Positions 11,784 through 24,102 of a stretch of 64,000 nucleotides of DNA are shown here, piece after piece; within the stretch, counting starts at the first letter, position 1; the number at the start of each line of letters is the position of its first letter. The notes below the pieces were generated by a model, which ran no database searches, had not been told where the DNA came from, and saw only the letters and a list, made by a program, of their open reading frames with translations. The translations under genes were made by a program, and so were the position numbers. Source of the DNA: Tetracentron sinense (Eukaryota > Streptophyta > Magnoliopsida > Trochodendrales > Trochodendraceae); the NCBI GenBank assembly GCA_015143295.1, contig CM026560.1, positions 7,442,501-7,506,500 of the forward strand. The letters are read 5' to 3'.

Positions 11784-13945
11784 GGAAATGCACCTATTAC
11801 AAGAATTATTATAAGGAAAATAAGATTATTGGAACAAAAAGATGTCTCACGCCCAAACCATGATTAGACCATGAGTGAAAGGGTGTACTCTAGTTAAATA
11901 ATTTCTGGAAAAAGAAATGAATAACCAAGAGATACATGCACTAAGATGGTTAACCATGGGTTGAAAAGAGAACCATGGTTAGGTGGATACATGGTATAAT
12001 TTAGTTCATGAATCTAATCCATGAATCTAATAAATGCAATACATGAATTAAGAAAATACATGAATCTAATGAATGTAGTTATTAAAGAGGGGAGTGAACC
12101 CCTTACCCTATAAATACCACACGCCCCACCCCTTGTGTCTCACTCCATTTGTGCCAAACTTTGGTAGAGACTAGTAGACCATACGGCCATTCCTAGTGTA
12201 CACACCATGGTGCCAAGCTTGTGGGAAGAATAAAGGCCACACGCCAATCTCTTGTGCTTAATACTAGTTGGTGAGAAAGCAAAGAAGAAAGAGAGAAAGA
12301 AAGAAAATCGTGCCGGTCCAACCGACTTCGGATTCGGAACCCTACGTCAAAGAAAGTGTAAGTGATATTTGATAGTATCATTCTAAATCACATTTTAGAA
12401 TGAAGGTTAGTAAAGGCAATTGTTTTTGAAATAAGAGGAATTATGTAAGTGATATTCGGTAAAATCATTCTAAGTGATATCTTAGAAGGAAGGTTATGAC
12501 TAAGTAAATTATACTCTATTATATTTGAATAATAGTATGGTATTACTATCTCGAAATGCTGGAAATAGTATGATATTACTATCTTGAAATGTTGGAAATA
12601 GTAAGATATTACTCTCTTGAAATGCTAGAAAATAATATGCTACTACTATTATGAAATGCTGGAAATGGTATACTATTATTAGAAAATATTATAGTATTAC
12701 TATGCTGGAAAATAGTATGATAATGCTATGTTACTGCATTAGAGTGATGATACTATGATAATTGTACTATATTACATTCGGAAAATATGATAAAGAAATG
12801 AATGTGATTAAAGTATGGACAATAACGATTCTAAGTATAATCAAGAAGCAAAGTTATATAATCATAATGTTATGATGCCTGTGAAAATATTATCTTATAA
12901 TGTCTTAATGAGAAGGCAAGGAAAAGATAAATAACCTTATCTTATAAAGGCCTCAAGATAGTGGCGAAGTAAAGGAAGGCCGTTCAACAATATTTCATGA
13001 GGGGTTAAAGATGACTCCAAGACTGAATGAGTCTAAAGAGGTGTACCTTTCAGTGATCATCTTGAGAGGCAGAATTAAGATAAGTCTGAAAAGATAAAAT
13101 AAAAGATAAATAACCTTATCTTATAAAGGCCTCAAGATAGTGGTGAGGTAAAGGAAGGCCGTTCGACAATATTTCATGAGGGGTTAAAGATGACTCCAAG
13201 GGGTCAAACTCCAAGAAGGAATGAGTCTAAAGAGGTGTACCTTTCAATGATCATCTTGAGATGCAGGGCTAAGATAAGTCGGAAAAGAATAAAAAGATAA
13301 AAAAATTGTTTATCTTAAAAAGAGCCTCAAGATAGTGGCAAGGTAAAGGAAGGCCGTTCGACAATACTTCATGAGGAGTAATGAGGACACCAAGATGGAA
13401 TGAAATACTTCATGAGAGATCAAACTCCAAGACGGAATGAGTCTAAAGAGGTGTACCTTTCAGGGATCATCTTGAGAGGCAAGATTTTAGATAAACTGGA
13501 TCCAGATAAAAGATATTGAAAAGACATACTAGAAGTGATATTAAAAGTCTTAATAATATATCCTATATTGTTATGCTTATTCGAACTTGTCATTTAGCAT
13601 GATATTATTGAATATTCTTATTGGGCTTCATAGCTCACTGACCTTTTATGTTTCCAGATGAACAGTAGAAGAACAACTTGAAAGTGACGTTCGAAGAAGG
13701 GCGGAGTTGCTTTTGATTTTGATGTTATATGTTCATTTGGATGTAATTAAACTGGTTATGTAAACCTTAATTTTAATTTTGGACATGGTTATGATGGCTA
13801 TTGCGTATGGAAAGAGAAGAAGGGTTTAAAATTTTTAATTCCCATGGTATTTTACGCTTCCGCATTATACGAGAAAAATGATCTCACAGACGGATTACTC
13901 TTACATTTCATGAGTGAAATGTTAAGTTTAAGACGGATCGTGACA
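11784..13945 (+). mobile_element. Element E 3' LTR, right part
   Basis: Continuation of the LTR begun at 1911. The total without F1 is about 2.3 kb. It holds the TATA box (12108-12116), the AT minisatellite (about 12525-12725) and a longer tandem array. It ends in ...cgtgaca. The next five bases, tccaa (13946-13950), are the predicted target duplication. E is inserted near the 3' end of the pol gene of element A. Confidence 0.8.
12925..13505 (+). repeat. About 180-bp tandem repeat, three units, in the E LTR
   Basis: Units begin near 12929, 13107 and 13300. Each contains cctcaagatagtggc, gtaaaggaaggccgttc, caatatttcatgagg and gaatgagtctaaagagg in the same order. The third unit is more diverged. 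The E 5' LTR ends inside the first unit. Confidence 0.75.
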
Positions 13946-15200
13946 TCCAAGATCTATGCCGGTTCCTCCACTAGAGTGAGATACTCTCGAATCTCCACAG
14001 AATCACGATCAATGACATGCGAAGGGTCCGACACATATTTGCGAAGCAAGGAAACATGAAAGACATTGTGGACCACCGCCATGTGAGGAGGTAGTGCCAC
14101 CCTATAAGAAACTTCCCCTACACATGTGTTCACCTCAAAAGGTCCCACATACCTCGGGCTAAGCTTCCCCCTCTTTTCTGAACCTCATGATTCCCCTACT
14201 CAGAGAAATCTTCACAAAGACTCGATCCCCCACTTGGAATTCCAAGTCTCTGTAGTGAGTGTCCTCATAGCTCTTTTGCCTATCTTGGGCAGTCTTCAAC
14301 CTCTCCTGAATGATCTTGACTCTCTCAGTAGTTAGCTCGATCAATTCAGGACCCAAAACCTTTCTCTCTCCAACCTCATCCCAGTAGAGAGGAGACCTGT
14401 AACTTCACCCATACAAGGCCTCGAAAGATGCCATCTGGATGCTCGTCTGGTAACTGTTATTATAGGCGAACTCAACCAATGACAAGTGATCCTCCCAACT
14501 ACCTCAGAAGTCTAACATGTAAGCTTGGAGCATGTCCTCTATAACCTGGTTAACCCTCTCGGTCTGCCCATCAGTTTGAGGATGAAAGGCGGTACTGAAA
14601 TCTAGACAGGAACCCATGGCACCCTGAAAGCCCTATAACCTAGAAGTAAACCTTGGGTCTCGATCAGATATGATGGAAACTGGCACCCTGTGCAGTCGAA
14701 CCACCTCCTTGGTGTATAAGGTTTCAAGCTGGCTCATATTGTACATAATCCGATATGGTAGGAAATGCGTAGACTTTGTCAACCGATCAACAACAACCCA
14801 GATAGCATCGGAGCCCCTTGCTGTCCCTGGCAAGCCAACTATGAAGTCCATCGAGATATTCTTCCATTTCCATTCCCGAATAGGGAGGGGCTGTAAAAGA
14901 CCTACTGGCCTCAGATGCACGACCTTCACTACTGGCACACTAAGAAACGAGCCACGTACTTTGCCACTTCCCTCTTCATGTTCTGCCACCAATAGTGCCC
15001 TTTGAGGTTCTGGTACATCTTTGTATCCCCAGGATGCATAGTATATTTGGACCAGTGAGTTTCTTCAAAGATCTCACGTCTAAGCTGTTCATCCACCGGA
15101 ACACACAATCTTCCCTTGAATGTGATGCCACCATCACCATTCAAAGCAAACTCCTGACTGCCACTACTAACCGACTTGTCTCGGTAGGCAAGCAACTCTG
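13946..15200 (-). pseudogene. Element A integrase (broken, 3' truncated)
   Basis: Integrase inserts the cDNA into the host genome. Visible in order on the minus strand: the zinc-binding N-terminus (HPG...[12 protein letters not shown]; the usual CLVCQ is FLVCQ, so one zinc cysteine is lost) at about 15070-14930; the catalytic core with MDFIVGLP (first Asp, about 14850) and SDRDPRF (second Asp, about 14650); then the GQTERVNQ segment with the catalytic Glu near 14560; and the C-terminal GPFEVNTCVGEVSYRVALPP region to about 13960. The frame is broken by several in-frame stops and the end is removed by element E. Confidence 0.85.
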
Positions 15201-16894
15201 CATCCGCACTCTACAACTCCTTAATCCAAACCTGGATATAAGGCATGACTGTAAGATTAGCCATGACTGGCCAAGAGGTAGGAATACTAAAGCTAGTATC
15301 GAGGCCCACCATTAACTCCAACATCTTCCACTCATGCACCATCATGTTAGCCATGTGTCCAGAAGACTTCCTGCTTAGAGCATCTGTTACTACATTTACC
15401 TTACCTGGGTGGTATTGGATAGTGCAGTCATAATCCTTCAGAAACTCTACCTAATGGCGCTGCCTCAAATTCAACTCCTTCTGGGCAAATAGATACTTCA
15501 AGCTCCTGTGATCAATAAACACATCGAACTGCTCCCCATAAAGGTAGTGACGTCAAATCTTCAGCGCAAAAACAACGGCAGAAAGCTCTAGATCATGCGT
15601 AGGATAGTTCCTCTCGTGATATTTCAACTACAAGGAAGCATAGGCTTTAACTTTTTCGCGCTGCATCAGAACACATCCTAGCCTGATAAGGGATGCATCA
15701 TTATAGACTACAAAACCACCACTCCCAGATGGGATTGTAAGAACAGGGGCAATAGTAAGCCTCTTCTTCAACTCCAAGAAGTTTGCCTCGCACTTCTTGC
15801 TCCAAGTAAACTTAGTATTCTTCCTCGTAAGATAAGTAAGTAGAGTCGCTAAGTTGGAGAACCCTTCCACAAACCTCTTGTAGTACCCTACCAGGCCAAG
15901 AAAACGGCGAATCTCGGTAACACTCTTTGGCCTCTCCCAATTCATCACTGCATCTATCTTTGTAGAGTTGACTGAGATACCCTCGATAGACACCACATGG
16001 CCAAGGAATGCCCTCCAACCAAAACTCAAACTTGCTCAACTTAGCATACAGGCTATGCTCTCGAAGAGTCTGCAACGTAAGGTGGAGATCTCTCGTATGA
16101 TCATCCCGTGTCTTGGAATACACAAGGATATCATCGACGAACATGATAACACATCGATCGAGAGATGGTCTGAATACCCGATTCACCAAATCCATGAAAG
16201 CAGTCGGTGCATTCGTCAGACCAAAAGGCATAAATAGGAACTCGTAGTGCCCATACCGAGTTCTGAAGGCAGTCTTGGGAACATCTTCAGTCTTGATCTT
16301 CAACTGATGATACCCAGATCGAAGATCAATCTTCGAGAAGAACTTTGCTCCCTTAAGCTGGTTAAACAGATCATCTATTTGAGGCAATGGACAACGATTT
16401 TTGATCGTGACCTTGTTTAACTGCCTATAGTCAATGCATATCCGCATTAACTCATCCTTCTTCTTCATGAAGACCACAAGAGCGCCCCATGGTGAAATAC
16501 TCGGGCGAATGAAGCCAAGGCCCAGCAATTCCTCCAATTGGTCATTTAATTCCTTAAGCTCAATAGGAGCCATCATATATACAGCCCTAGAAATCGGAGC
16601 AGTGCCTGGAGTAAGCTCAATAGTGAACTTTATCTCTCGATCCGGAGGCAATCCTAGTAAAACCTTTGGGAACACATCCAGGTACTCACTCACTACCGGA
16701 ATGGCTGAGGAGTCTCGCACCTCCAAACTCGAGAGACTAAGGGCTGCAAAGCAACCAATGTCTCTCCTCCATATCCCTTGGAAGTGGAATGGTTCCATAC
16801 CCTCTGGCCTGAATTCCACCCTCTTCTCAAAACATGCTACATGCCCATGGTGAGTCGAGAGCCAATCCATCCCTAGGATGACATCAAAGTCCAA
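15201..16894 (-). pseudogene. Element A reverse transcriptase and RNase H (broken)
   Basis: The N-terminal half is open for about 300 codons. It includes ILGMDWL at the protease end, then RT motifs [32 protein letters not shown] and the catalytic [10 protein letters not shown] (16147-16118 region). A frameshift near 16010 moves the connection domain ([11 protein letters not shown]...[12 protein letters not shown]) into another frame. RNase H starts with YNDASLIRLGCVLMQ and then meets a stop at about 15627 and others (for example in FALKI-stop-RHYLYG). It would copy element RNA to DNA and degrade the template, but cannot do so now. Confidence 0.88.
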
Positions 16895-17134
16895 GTCTTA
16901 GAATTCAAGAATGATTAGATCGATTGGCAACTCATAATGGCCAACTTGCACTATATAGCATCGATACACCTTGTCTGCAACAACCGACTTACCGAGCGGA
17001 GTCGAAATGGACAACTCCTGATATAGTTGACTCGGCTCTGAAGTAAAGCCCTTGGCGAAGCTAGGCAAGACAAATGAATGTGTTGATCTAGTGTCAATCA
17101 ACACCCGCACTAAGCACTTGAATATTTAAACTAT
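16895..17134 (-). pseudogene. Element A aspartic protease (active site altered)
   Basis: Retropepsin-type protease that would cut the polyprotein. The active-site triplet reads D-T-R in LIDTRSTHSF instead of the essential D-T-G seen in elements B and C. The domain continues as ISTPLGKSVVADKVY. It then hits a TAA at about 16895-16897 just before [14 protein letters not shown] short indel near 17115 also shifts the frame relative to the exon start. Inactive on two counts. Confidence 0.82.
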
Positions 17135-17259
17135 CTTACATCAATAAATTTCACAACTTATACATATTATATAGTTAACATCTTATACTCATAGACAATC
17201 ATAACTTACATATATAACATCAAAATTTCATAACTAGAACAACTTGGACTTGAGCGTAC
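17135..17259 (-). other. Element A putative gag-pro intron
   Basis: On the minus strand gag ends ...gtgcaag and continues gtacgctc..., the donor seen in elements C and D. An AG acceptor (gatgtaag) fits before the protease. Reading through meets a stop ten codons past the donor. Less certain than in B, C and D because the following exon has indels. Confidence 0.5.
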
Positions 17260-18470
17260 CTTGCACAACATCATCTGATGCAAGTGCATCCTACTCGGTC
17301 ATGGCAAAAACTCGACCCTAATTCGCCTGGCAAGGCAGCTGGGTGGATCATGGAGGTCTAGAAGCCTATGAAGATCCCTATTGTGCCATCGGCATAAGTG
17401 GAGGTCAGACTCCCTGAGGTGTGGCTTGCAATTGGCTCTTTGGGCAATCCATGATCACTTGCCCTTGCTCACCACAATGGAAGCAACCACCCAAGAGTTT
17501 ACGGCACTCTCTAGCCCTGTGTCTCTTACTACATGTGGCACACTCATTAAAGGAAAACGATGCCGAGAAAGCTGGCGGCACATACCTAGGAGCATGTGAT
17601 GCGGTAGAGCGAGGTGCCTGTGGGGCAAAAGGAGGCATCTGAGCCTATATAGGTTGAGAAGTCTGGAATGGAGCAGTCCTGGCCTTCTTCTCAGGTAGTG
17701 CTGAGCCACTTAATTGTCCTCTGGATATGCCTCTTTCGAAGCTACTGTCCCTCCTCTTCAGAAACTCCATAGTATTCCTCTCGACGATCTTTGCCTTCCC
17801 CACAATATCCTTCCAGGTCTCTACTTGGAACATAGAAACCCTATCACGTATGAAAGACCGTAACCCATCCTCAAACTTTTCGACTCACATACTCTCTGTA
17901 GCGATCAGATGTGGAGCAAACCTTGATAATCTAACGAACTTCGCCTCATACTCGGCTACCCTCATCTCTCCCTGCTCAAGGAGCACAAACTCCGTCACCT
18001 TCTACTCCCTGATAAATCTGGGGAAGTACTGCTCATAAAATACATCTAAGAACTCTCCCTATGTCCAGGGTACCCCTACCTTAGCGATATCCCTCTGTCT
18101 CTGGGCAACTCTCCACCAATGTTCGGCTTCACCTTCCATCATAAAAGAAGCCTACTCAATACGTTGCTCATCGGTATAGTGGAGTGCCCTAAAGATCTTC
18201 TCTAGCTGTATAATCCACATCTCTGAAACCAAGGGATCCATAGTCCCATAAAAAGTAGGGGGCCGTAGTCTCCGGAAAGCCTCTAGTTTTGAGGTGTGAT
18301 GCACCGGAGGAGGTGTAGGGATAGCAGCAACAGCAGCAGGCTACCAGTATAGATAAGGCTCTGTGATCGAACTAAAGGCCTGAGCAAAGTCGGGCTACTC
18401 ATAGTCGGTCGGAATCTCTCCCTTAGACCATTTGGTCCAATAACCTCTACCTTAAGAGCCACGCCTCATG
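17260..18470 (-). pseudogene. Element A gag (broken)
   Basis: Capsid/nucleocapsid gene. The start ATG at 18468-18470 begins MRRGS and is followed at once by a stop, and more stops follow through the capsid domain. The nucleocapsid end is readable at 17638-17405, with CATCSKRHRAREC and then a zinc knuckle CFHCGEQGQVIMDC, where the zinc-binding His is Gln. Compare CFHCGDQGHMVRDC in element C. It ends at the putative intron donor. Confidence 0.82.
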
Positions 18471-18479
18471 ATAACAATC

Positions 18480-18601
18480 CTGAGGACAATAGCGAAACCT
18501 CAAGCTCTTGAATACTACAGTTCAATGAGCACTTAGTGCTTTATATAAGCATCATATACATCGGAGTATACATATAATAGTATAAATATACCAAGAAAAT
18601 C
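18480..18601 (-). other. Element A putative leader intron
   Basis: Minus-strand donor cttg|gtatat and acceptor gtcctcag|gattg, nine bases before the gag ATG. The position matches B and D, but A is decayed and the donor context is weaker. Confidence 0.35.
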
Positions 18602-18879
18602 CTAGCGGTACTAAGTTCTCAACTCGGCTAATGAGTTAACCGGTTACCTATTAAGACTAGATGACTAGGCCATACTTGGAACCTAAACTTCTTATATTGA
18701 CCTAAGGACTTGCTTGATACCCAATATATCACGGTATCAACTTAACTTAAGAAGTTCATGAGCATGGAATACTCAGTTATATACAAACTACTAGCTAACA
18801 ATGAATAATATCATGAACATGCAAAAACATAGAGCGTAGAATCCTTAAAAGTAATTTTCCAAAACCATTTCCCTTGATA

Positions 18880-19300
18880 GTGTTCATATGAAATCAAAAC
18901 CATGTAAATCTTGTGAAATCTTGTGATAATCATAGTCTTGTGAGTTCTTGCGAATTCTTGCAAAAGTTGGGATTCCTTGTGAGCATGCGAGATCTGAGTA
19001 AGCATGAATTTCTTGTGAACTTGTGAGCTTGTGAGACATGACTGCTTGTGAGACATGACTGCTTGTGAGTTCATGTATAGTAGGATTCCTTGTGAGCTTT
19101 GAAACGATCTTAGAATACTAACCCAAAGTTTGGCCTTGTCAATTACCAACCCACTGTTTGGCATTATCAATACTTGTGAACTTGTGAGATTTCTATTACA
19201 AAAAACCTTGCTTATGAACTTTGGAAAAACCCTTTCTTGTGAGAAATCATTGAATCATGCGAGACTTGTGAAAATAGGGTGCATAGAGTACTTGTGAACA
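18880..19300 (-). repeat. CTTGTGAG repeat island in the A LTR
   Basis: More than ten scattered copies of cttgtgag and close variants, with one exact local duplication (gagacatgactgcttgt) near 19030-19060. It lies about 1.3-1.7 kb from the LTR start, where other LTRs of this family have unrelated repeats. Confidence 0.7.
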
Positions 19301-19795
19301 TCATGGTAGACTTAGAAAGCCTGTAAACATGGAATCTTATCCATAGAAATTCAATAGTAGTGATAGTTTACATCCCATGTAAAATCATCATCCAATTCAT
19401 CCAAGAACATACTATGCAACATTGTTTTTCTTAAAAAGCATAGCACAAGGGTAGATAGTAGAGTGTATCTATCTTAAGAGGAAGTTTTTTATACTTCAGT
19501 AGAACAAGAATCAAGCTTGAGGAAACTTGGTCGAAGTTTTGAGAAGCCTGAATCTTAATTGGAAAACAAAACCAAAGCCCCCTTTTGATTTCAGAATTTG
19601 AGAACCACCTTGAGTAGAAAGCCCAAGCTCTAAAACAATAAAAATAGTAAAGTATAAACCTTAGAAGCAAGGATTGAGCTTCACTTTGGTCTGAGAAGAA
19701 TGCTTTAAGAAGTCAAAGCTTTCTTCTTCTTCTTTTCTTCCAAAAATCTCCAAAATCTATGCTTAGGGTTTGGTAAATCTATACCCACGAAATGC

Positions 19796-19810
19796 CCTTT
19801 TATTTATAGT
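19796..19810 (-). promoter_or_regulatory. TATA box of the A LTR
   Basis: On the minus strand, ctataaataaaaggg. The palindrome pair at 19923-19963 is about 115 bp upstream. Confidence 0.7.
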
Positions 19811-19922
19811 CTAAGGGTTGTCAAAACTTTTAAAAGTCCTTACAAAATATCCCAAAATATCTCCCAAGGTCGGTGGAAGAGTTTTGGGTGTTCCTTGGGA
19901 TGTTTTTGGCCTTTTCTGGGCT

Positions 19923-19963
19923 AACTCGTCGACGAGTGATGCTCACTCGTCGACTAGTGATGC
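19923..19963 (-). repeat. Promoter-proximal palindromes of the A LTR
   Basis: actcgtcgacgagt is a perfect 14-bp palindrome, followed by a second copy with one change (actcgtcgactagt). It occupies the same place as the CGATCG arrays of B, C, D and G. Confidence 0.75.
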
Positions 19964-20557
19964 TATAACTGGCCTGGGTTCTTCCCGCTTTGGTATTTCG
20001 ACCATAACTTTTGACTCGCTTATCCGATTTTGACGATTCCATTACGTTGGATTCGTCTTTCAAAGGGGAACAACTTTCATGTTTTACACAAATTCTTCTT
20101 TATTAATGGTCTAAAGTTGCCTTAAAGTTGACTGGTCTTGGAATTACAGCAGAAAAATGCTGGAAAACCCACATTTGACTTAACTTTGTCTCCCAATATG
20201 GAAAAATGATAAGCATGAACCTCAAAGAGGATTTTGATATCTTTCTAATGGCTTAAGAATCATTCAATTCCGATGAGCAGTGAGAAATCTTAAGCTCCTT
20301 AAAGTTGTGGGCATGTTTAAGACATCTCCCTTCTTTTTACACTTACAACTTTTTCCAACTTATGTTTAACTCTCACACCACTAAATTGACACTCCCTTAA
20401 GACTTAAAACATTCATAATTTTTTAATCCAAAATCTCCTTTCACACATAATAACACAACCATTACCAAACCCAAAGGTTTAAGCCTTAACACACTATTCA
20501 TTGACATTATTCACAGCACTCTTCATAGGCTATGCAAATGAGATCCGAGGTTCTACA

Positions 20558-22647
20558 GTTCTCACTCCTGATGTTAAATATCATTCGAGATGTTTACAGA
20601 ATACAATAGAGCTGCTAGGCAACTTAATTACTATATAAAAGGACAAGTGGACACCAAGTTGACTAGGGAAACCCAGTCACAAAGAATGTGATAGAGATCA
20701 TGGGATTCATAAATATCAATTCTTGGTGTTGAGATAAATTGAAATAAATTTATGATAATAGAGGATATGATCCTCAACTAGCTACCTGAGTCCTTTAATA
20801 TGGTTATGTTGAACAGGTAGAGAATCAGATTGTTTGAAATCCCACATGTTACATATTGCTAAGAACCTTTGAAGAGTTCAAGGCTACTTGCAAAGATGTT
20901 TAAAAGTTTTGGATTATCTAAATCCCGAGCATGTATGCAAAGGAAAGAAATCTAAGATTTTCCATTGGAAAGATATTCTAGTAGTATGGATAAAGCTCTT
21001 TTGAGAATAAATGAAAGTATAAGGATTGTGCTTCATAGTGAAGTAATTGGTCATTGCATATAGGACAAACCTTTGGAAGGATTGTCTAGCTTGTATACTC
21101 ATCAAGTCCAACTTAATTGTTGGAAACTCCAGCTCCTAATACTTGGTATGACTTTGCATAAGTGCAATAGTTGCATGTTTGTTAAGGAGAAGGAGAAGTC
21201 CAAGTAGATAAAACTTCTATTTGGGAATGGGACAAAAACAATAGTTGCTATAGTCACCATTGGGATGTTCTTATTAAAACTAGCTCAAAATAGGATTTTA
21301 TTCTTAGAGACTATATATGTGCCAATTACTTGTAGAAATTAGATTTCAAATATTGTTACTATTGTAACATTAATTGTATCTGGCACATCCCTTAGTCTTT
21401 ATGAACTTAGTCCTATGAGTAATTATCATGGAAAAAGATGTGTCTTCCCGTATTGTATCAATACACATGGATGATCGTAGTATATGAATCTTTTATTAAG
21501 ACGTAGCTAACTTTATTTCACCTTCTTTGAAAAGTTTAAGGAATTTCGCAATGAAGTAAAGGAAAAGCTAGGTAAGTCTTCCATGATTGAGAAGAGCACA
21601 TCTTAATAGAAATTTGATAAGTTACTCTCATTACAGCTTGTCTTAGATAATTCCCATAACAAACCATAGCATGATGGTATTGTTAAAATCGAACAATGTT
21701 GTATATGATTCGATAGAAGATGAGCTTGGGATTCACATTAGAGACACTAAGTCTCTATTCTTGGATAACAAAAACATATTTGTAAATAGGAATACAAGTT
21801 TCCTAGGAGAGAAACTAAATCTAGAATTGTTCTAGAAGCAGAAGCCCAATAGACCAATAACTATGAGAATTGATAGAGATAAGCTCTCTACGCTCACCAT
21901 ACCTAAATAGTACACTAGAACCCACAAGTCCCAGAATCTGTAGTTGAACTAACTTTTATTCTGATGAAATAATCAAACTGTTTGATTTTCATCTAAGAAT
22001 GAAAGTATCTTTTGTATACAAACTGGTTAGTGGGAGCATGATTACTTTCCTGGCTCTATGTAAAGATAATATTCTATTCATTATGAATGAAGTATGAATA
22101 TTATTTTTCTCTTAGAAGTGATCTAGCAATTTTGCAATGAAGAACAAAAAACTTTGACATCATGTTTTCTTAGTCCTAAATAGTTTAGAGACAAAAGGAA
22201 AATGATATTGTTATTCTTCCAATAACAATAATGTTTTTGTGCAAGTAAGATTCCAAGAAAAGAGTTCTACCTTTGGGAAATGGAATTTGTTTCTCCTAGA
22301 TATGTGATACATGAGACAGTATACTTGTACTAGACTGGATATTCATCACATGTTGATATGATAAGATATTGGTCATATTAGTCCGAAGCATTCCACAATG
22401 GTAAAGCACAAGCAAGTTTACTTCTGAAATGACTGTTGGACAGTATCATTTTGTTTAGTCTTTTAAGATTGTGGTTATTGATAATAAATCTGCAAGAGTA
22501 GCAGGTAGTATTGCATTACTACAATAGTTGTGGTAAAGCAGACATGATAGACCCATATATATTAAGTTAGGCCTCAGCTGATATTTGAGAAATATTACTG
22601 AGAAGATGGGCATTACATCAAATTGGTTTAGAGCGCAAGTGGGAGAT
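20558..22647 (+). mobile_element. Element F3 interior (relative of F1)
   Basis: Matches the reverse complement of the F1 interior from about 6055 to 4226, in order, with many substitutions and indels. No coding capacity. The polypurine tract aagtgggagat is at 22637-22647. The left edge is sharp against the terminus of A's LTR, so the upstream part of F3 probably continues left of A, outside the window. Confidence 0.8.
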
Positions 22648-23479
22648 TGTTGGACATATATGCCCTCAAAATTCAATTTCTATGTTGCTTAGAGAAGCAT
22701 CGTATTCACACAACCAACAATAAAGGGTATTTATAATAATTACTATCTCATTTTATGATGACATAAAGTTCCATAGGTAACATTGTAGGAAAATCATGCA
22801 AAGGTTGCAAAGGAGATATGATTTTCTAGTTCCTTGTAAACCTAATATTGTTCGAAGCCTCTAGAGTACTGATTGGTTACCGTAATTCATCATGGCTTGC
22901 ACATGTGTAGTTCTATAAGATAGTGTGATGAATCTCATTCATAGAGAGTGTTGACTCTTGACTAACACGTGAGTATATGTAGCAAGTACATAATATTGAA
23001 CGGGGTCACTAGTGGATACCCTATGGAATACACTATCAGATTGTATTAGGGTTATCCATTCGAAAAATTGTCTTTAGATTTGAGAGGTTAACATCTTCTC
23101 AAACATTTATCTATATGTTTTGATGTGTCAATCGGCAATGCCCAATTCATAAGACTAACTCTGGGTACGTTGGGTCATGTACATAATGTTTGGAGAAATG
23201 TGTAAACACTCAATAAGGAATCTACTACTCCTTAATTGGAGATAATGATATCAAGGTGATACTTGTTGAACTGAATAGTTAAATCCAGTACTGGTGCTTT
23301 TTGGTAAAAATGGTATTTATGGAAATTGATATTTTCAATATGGAAAAGTATATTGTGAGATAGTACTTATTCCAATCCCGAAAGCTTACACGTGATATTG
23401 GATTGTGGAAGGATTTATTTGTAAATATATTGTGAGATAGTACTTACAAGAAATTCTATAATTTCTAGAGGTTGATAAT
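22648..23479 (+). repeat. Element F3 3' LTR (left part)
   Basis: Starts TGTTGGACATATATGCCC and follows the F1 LTR (element strand) to the region of the ataatttctagaggtt motif. It then stops at 23479, where LTR G begins with TGTAGAGCCCC. About 830 of roughly 2170 bp are present. Predicted G target: ataat (23475-23479). Confidence 0.82.
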
Positions 23480-23844
23480 TGTAGAGCCCCGAAAATTTTT
23501 GCCATGTATTGGAAACTGTGTCAAGGCATTATGTCTTTGTAATCCTCCTATTTCTATGAAATGAGAAAATTTAAAGAACTCTTAAGTGTTAAGAAGTAGT
23601 ATTCCTAAGTCAGATATATCGAAAACCCGAGTTACTGAATCACATATGTGGATCAGTCAACTTTAGGGGCATTCATGTCAATAAATAAAGAAGAAATTTG
23701 AATTTTTAAAATTTCAGAAATGTTCCCCTTCGAAAGACGAATTCAACGCAAGTTGAATCGTGAAAATCGGACAAACGAGTCAAAAGTTATGGCCGAATTG
23801 CCAAAGTGAGGGAAAACTGAGAGAAAACAACAAAATCTGGAGGG

Positions 23845-24102
23845 TGCGATCGATCGCAAGTTTGGTGCGATCGATCGCATGCAAGCGAAATGGGTCCCAA
23901 ACTCTCTGGACCATATGCAATAGATGGATCCCCAGGTGCGATAGATCGCAGGGATATGTGATCGATCGCAAATATGCGCCATCAAAGCATACAGGGGGAA
24001 TTCAGACCAATGTGTTCGAGTTCATGTGCGATAGATCGCATCTAGGTACGATCGATCGCAAGGACCTCCGATCGATCGCAGATAAGCGCGCGATCAATCG
24101 CA
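23845..24102 (+). repeat. TGCGATCGATCGCA palindrome array in LTR G
   Basis: At least eight copies of the perfect 14-bp palindrome or one-base variants (tgcgatagatcgca and others), spaced irregularly by about 5-60 bp. The equivalent islands in B, C and D use different outer bases around the same CGATCG core. Confidence 0.85.

Larger units (their letters stand above)
13946..20557 (-). mobile_element. Element A: decayed Ty3/gypsy chromovirus
   Basis: Minus-strand gag-pol of the Tekay/Del-like type, with its 5' LTR on the right. The order protease, RT, RNase H, integrase is the gypsy order. The pol 3' end is cut by insertion of E at 13945/13946, so the chromodomain and 3' LTR should lie left of the window. 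It contains many stops and frameshifts. The 5' LTR terminates cleanly at 20557 against F3, so A is probably inserted in F3 with target gttct (20558-20562). Confidence 0.85.
18740..20557 (-). repeat. Element A 5' LTR (U5 end deleted)
   Basis: The element-strand start TGTAGAACCTCGG is at 20557. It has a TATA box at 19796-19810. The LTR is recognisable to about 18740, where the actcagttatatacaaactactagc block resembles the tactcagcgggtacc block of B and D. The terminal roughly 400 bp (ending in the CGACA side in other LTRs) and a clean primer site are missing; 18700-18745 holds only a degraded match. Confidence 0.72.

Noticed and set aside
14670-15315. Plus-strand open frames of about 106-111 codons
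   Set aside because: Antisense to the integrase and RNase H of element A. The sense strand has the recognised motifs. Similar antisense frames at 16434-16853, 30679-31121, 51632-51990 and 62011-62535 are rejected for the same reason.
13946-20557. Possibility that element A is a host-domesticated gene
   Set aside because: Multiple stops and frameshifts in every domain, loss of the protease active site, and adjoining LTR sequence show a dead transposon.
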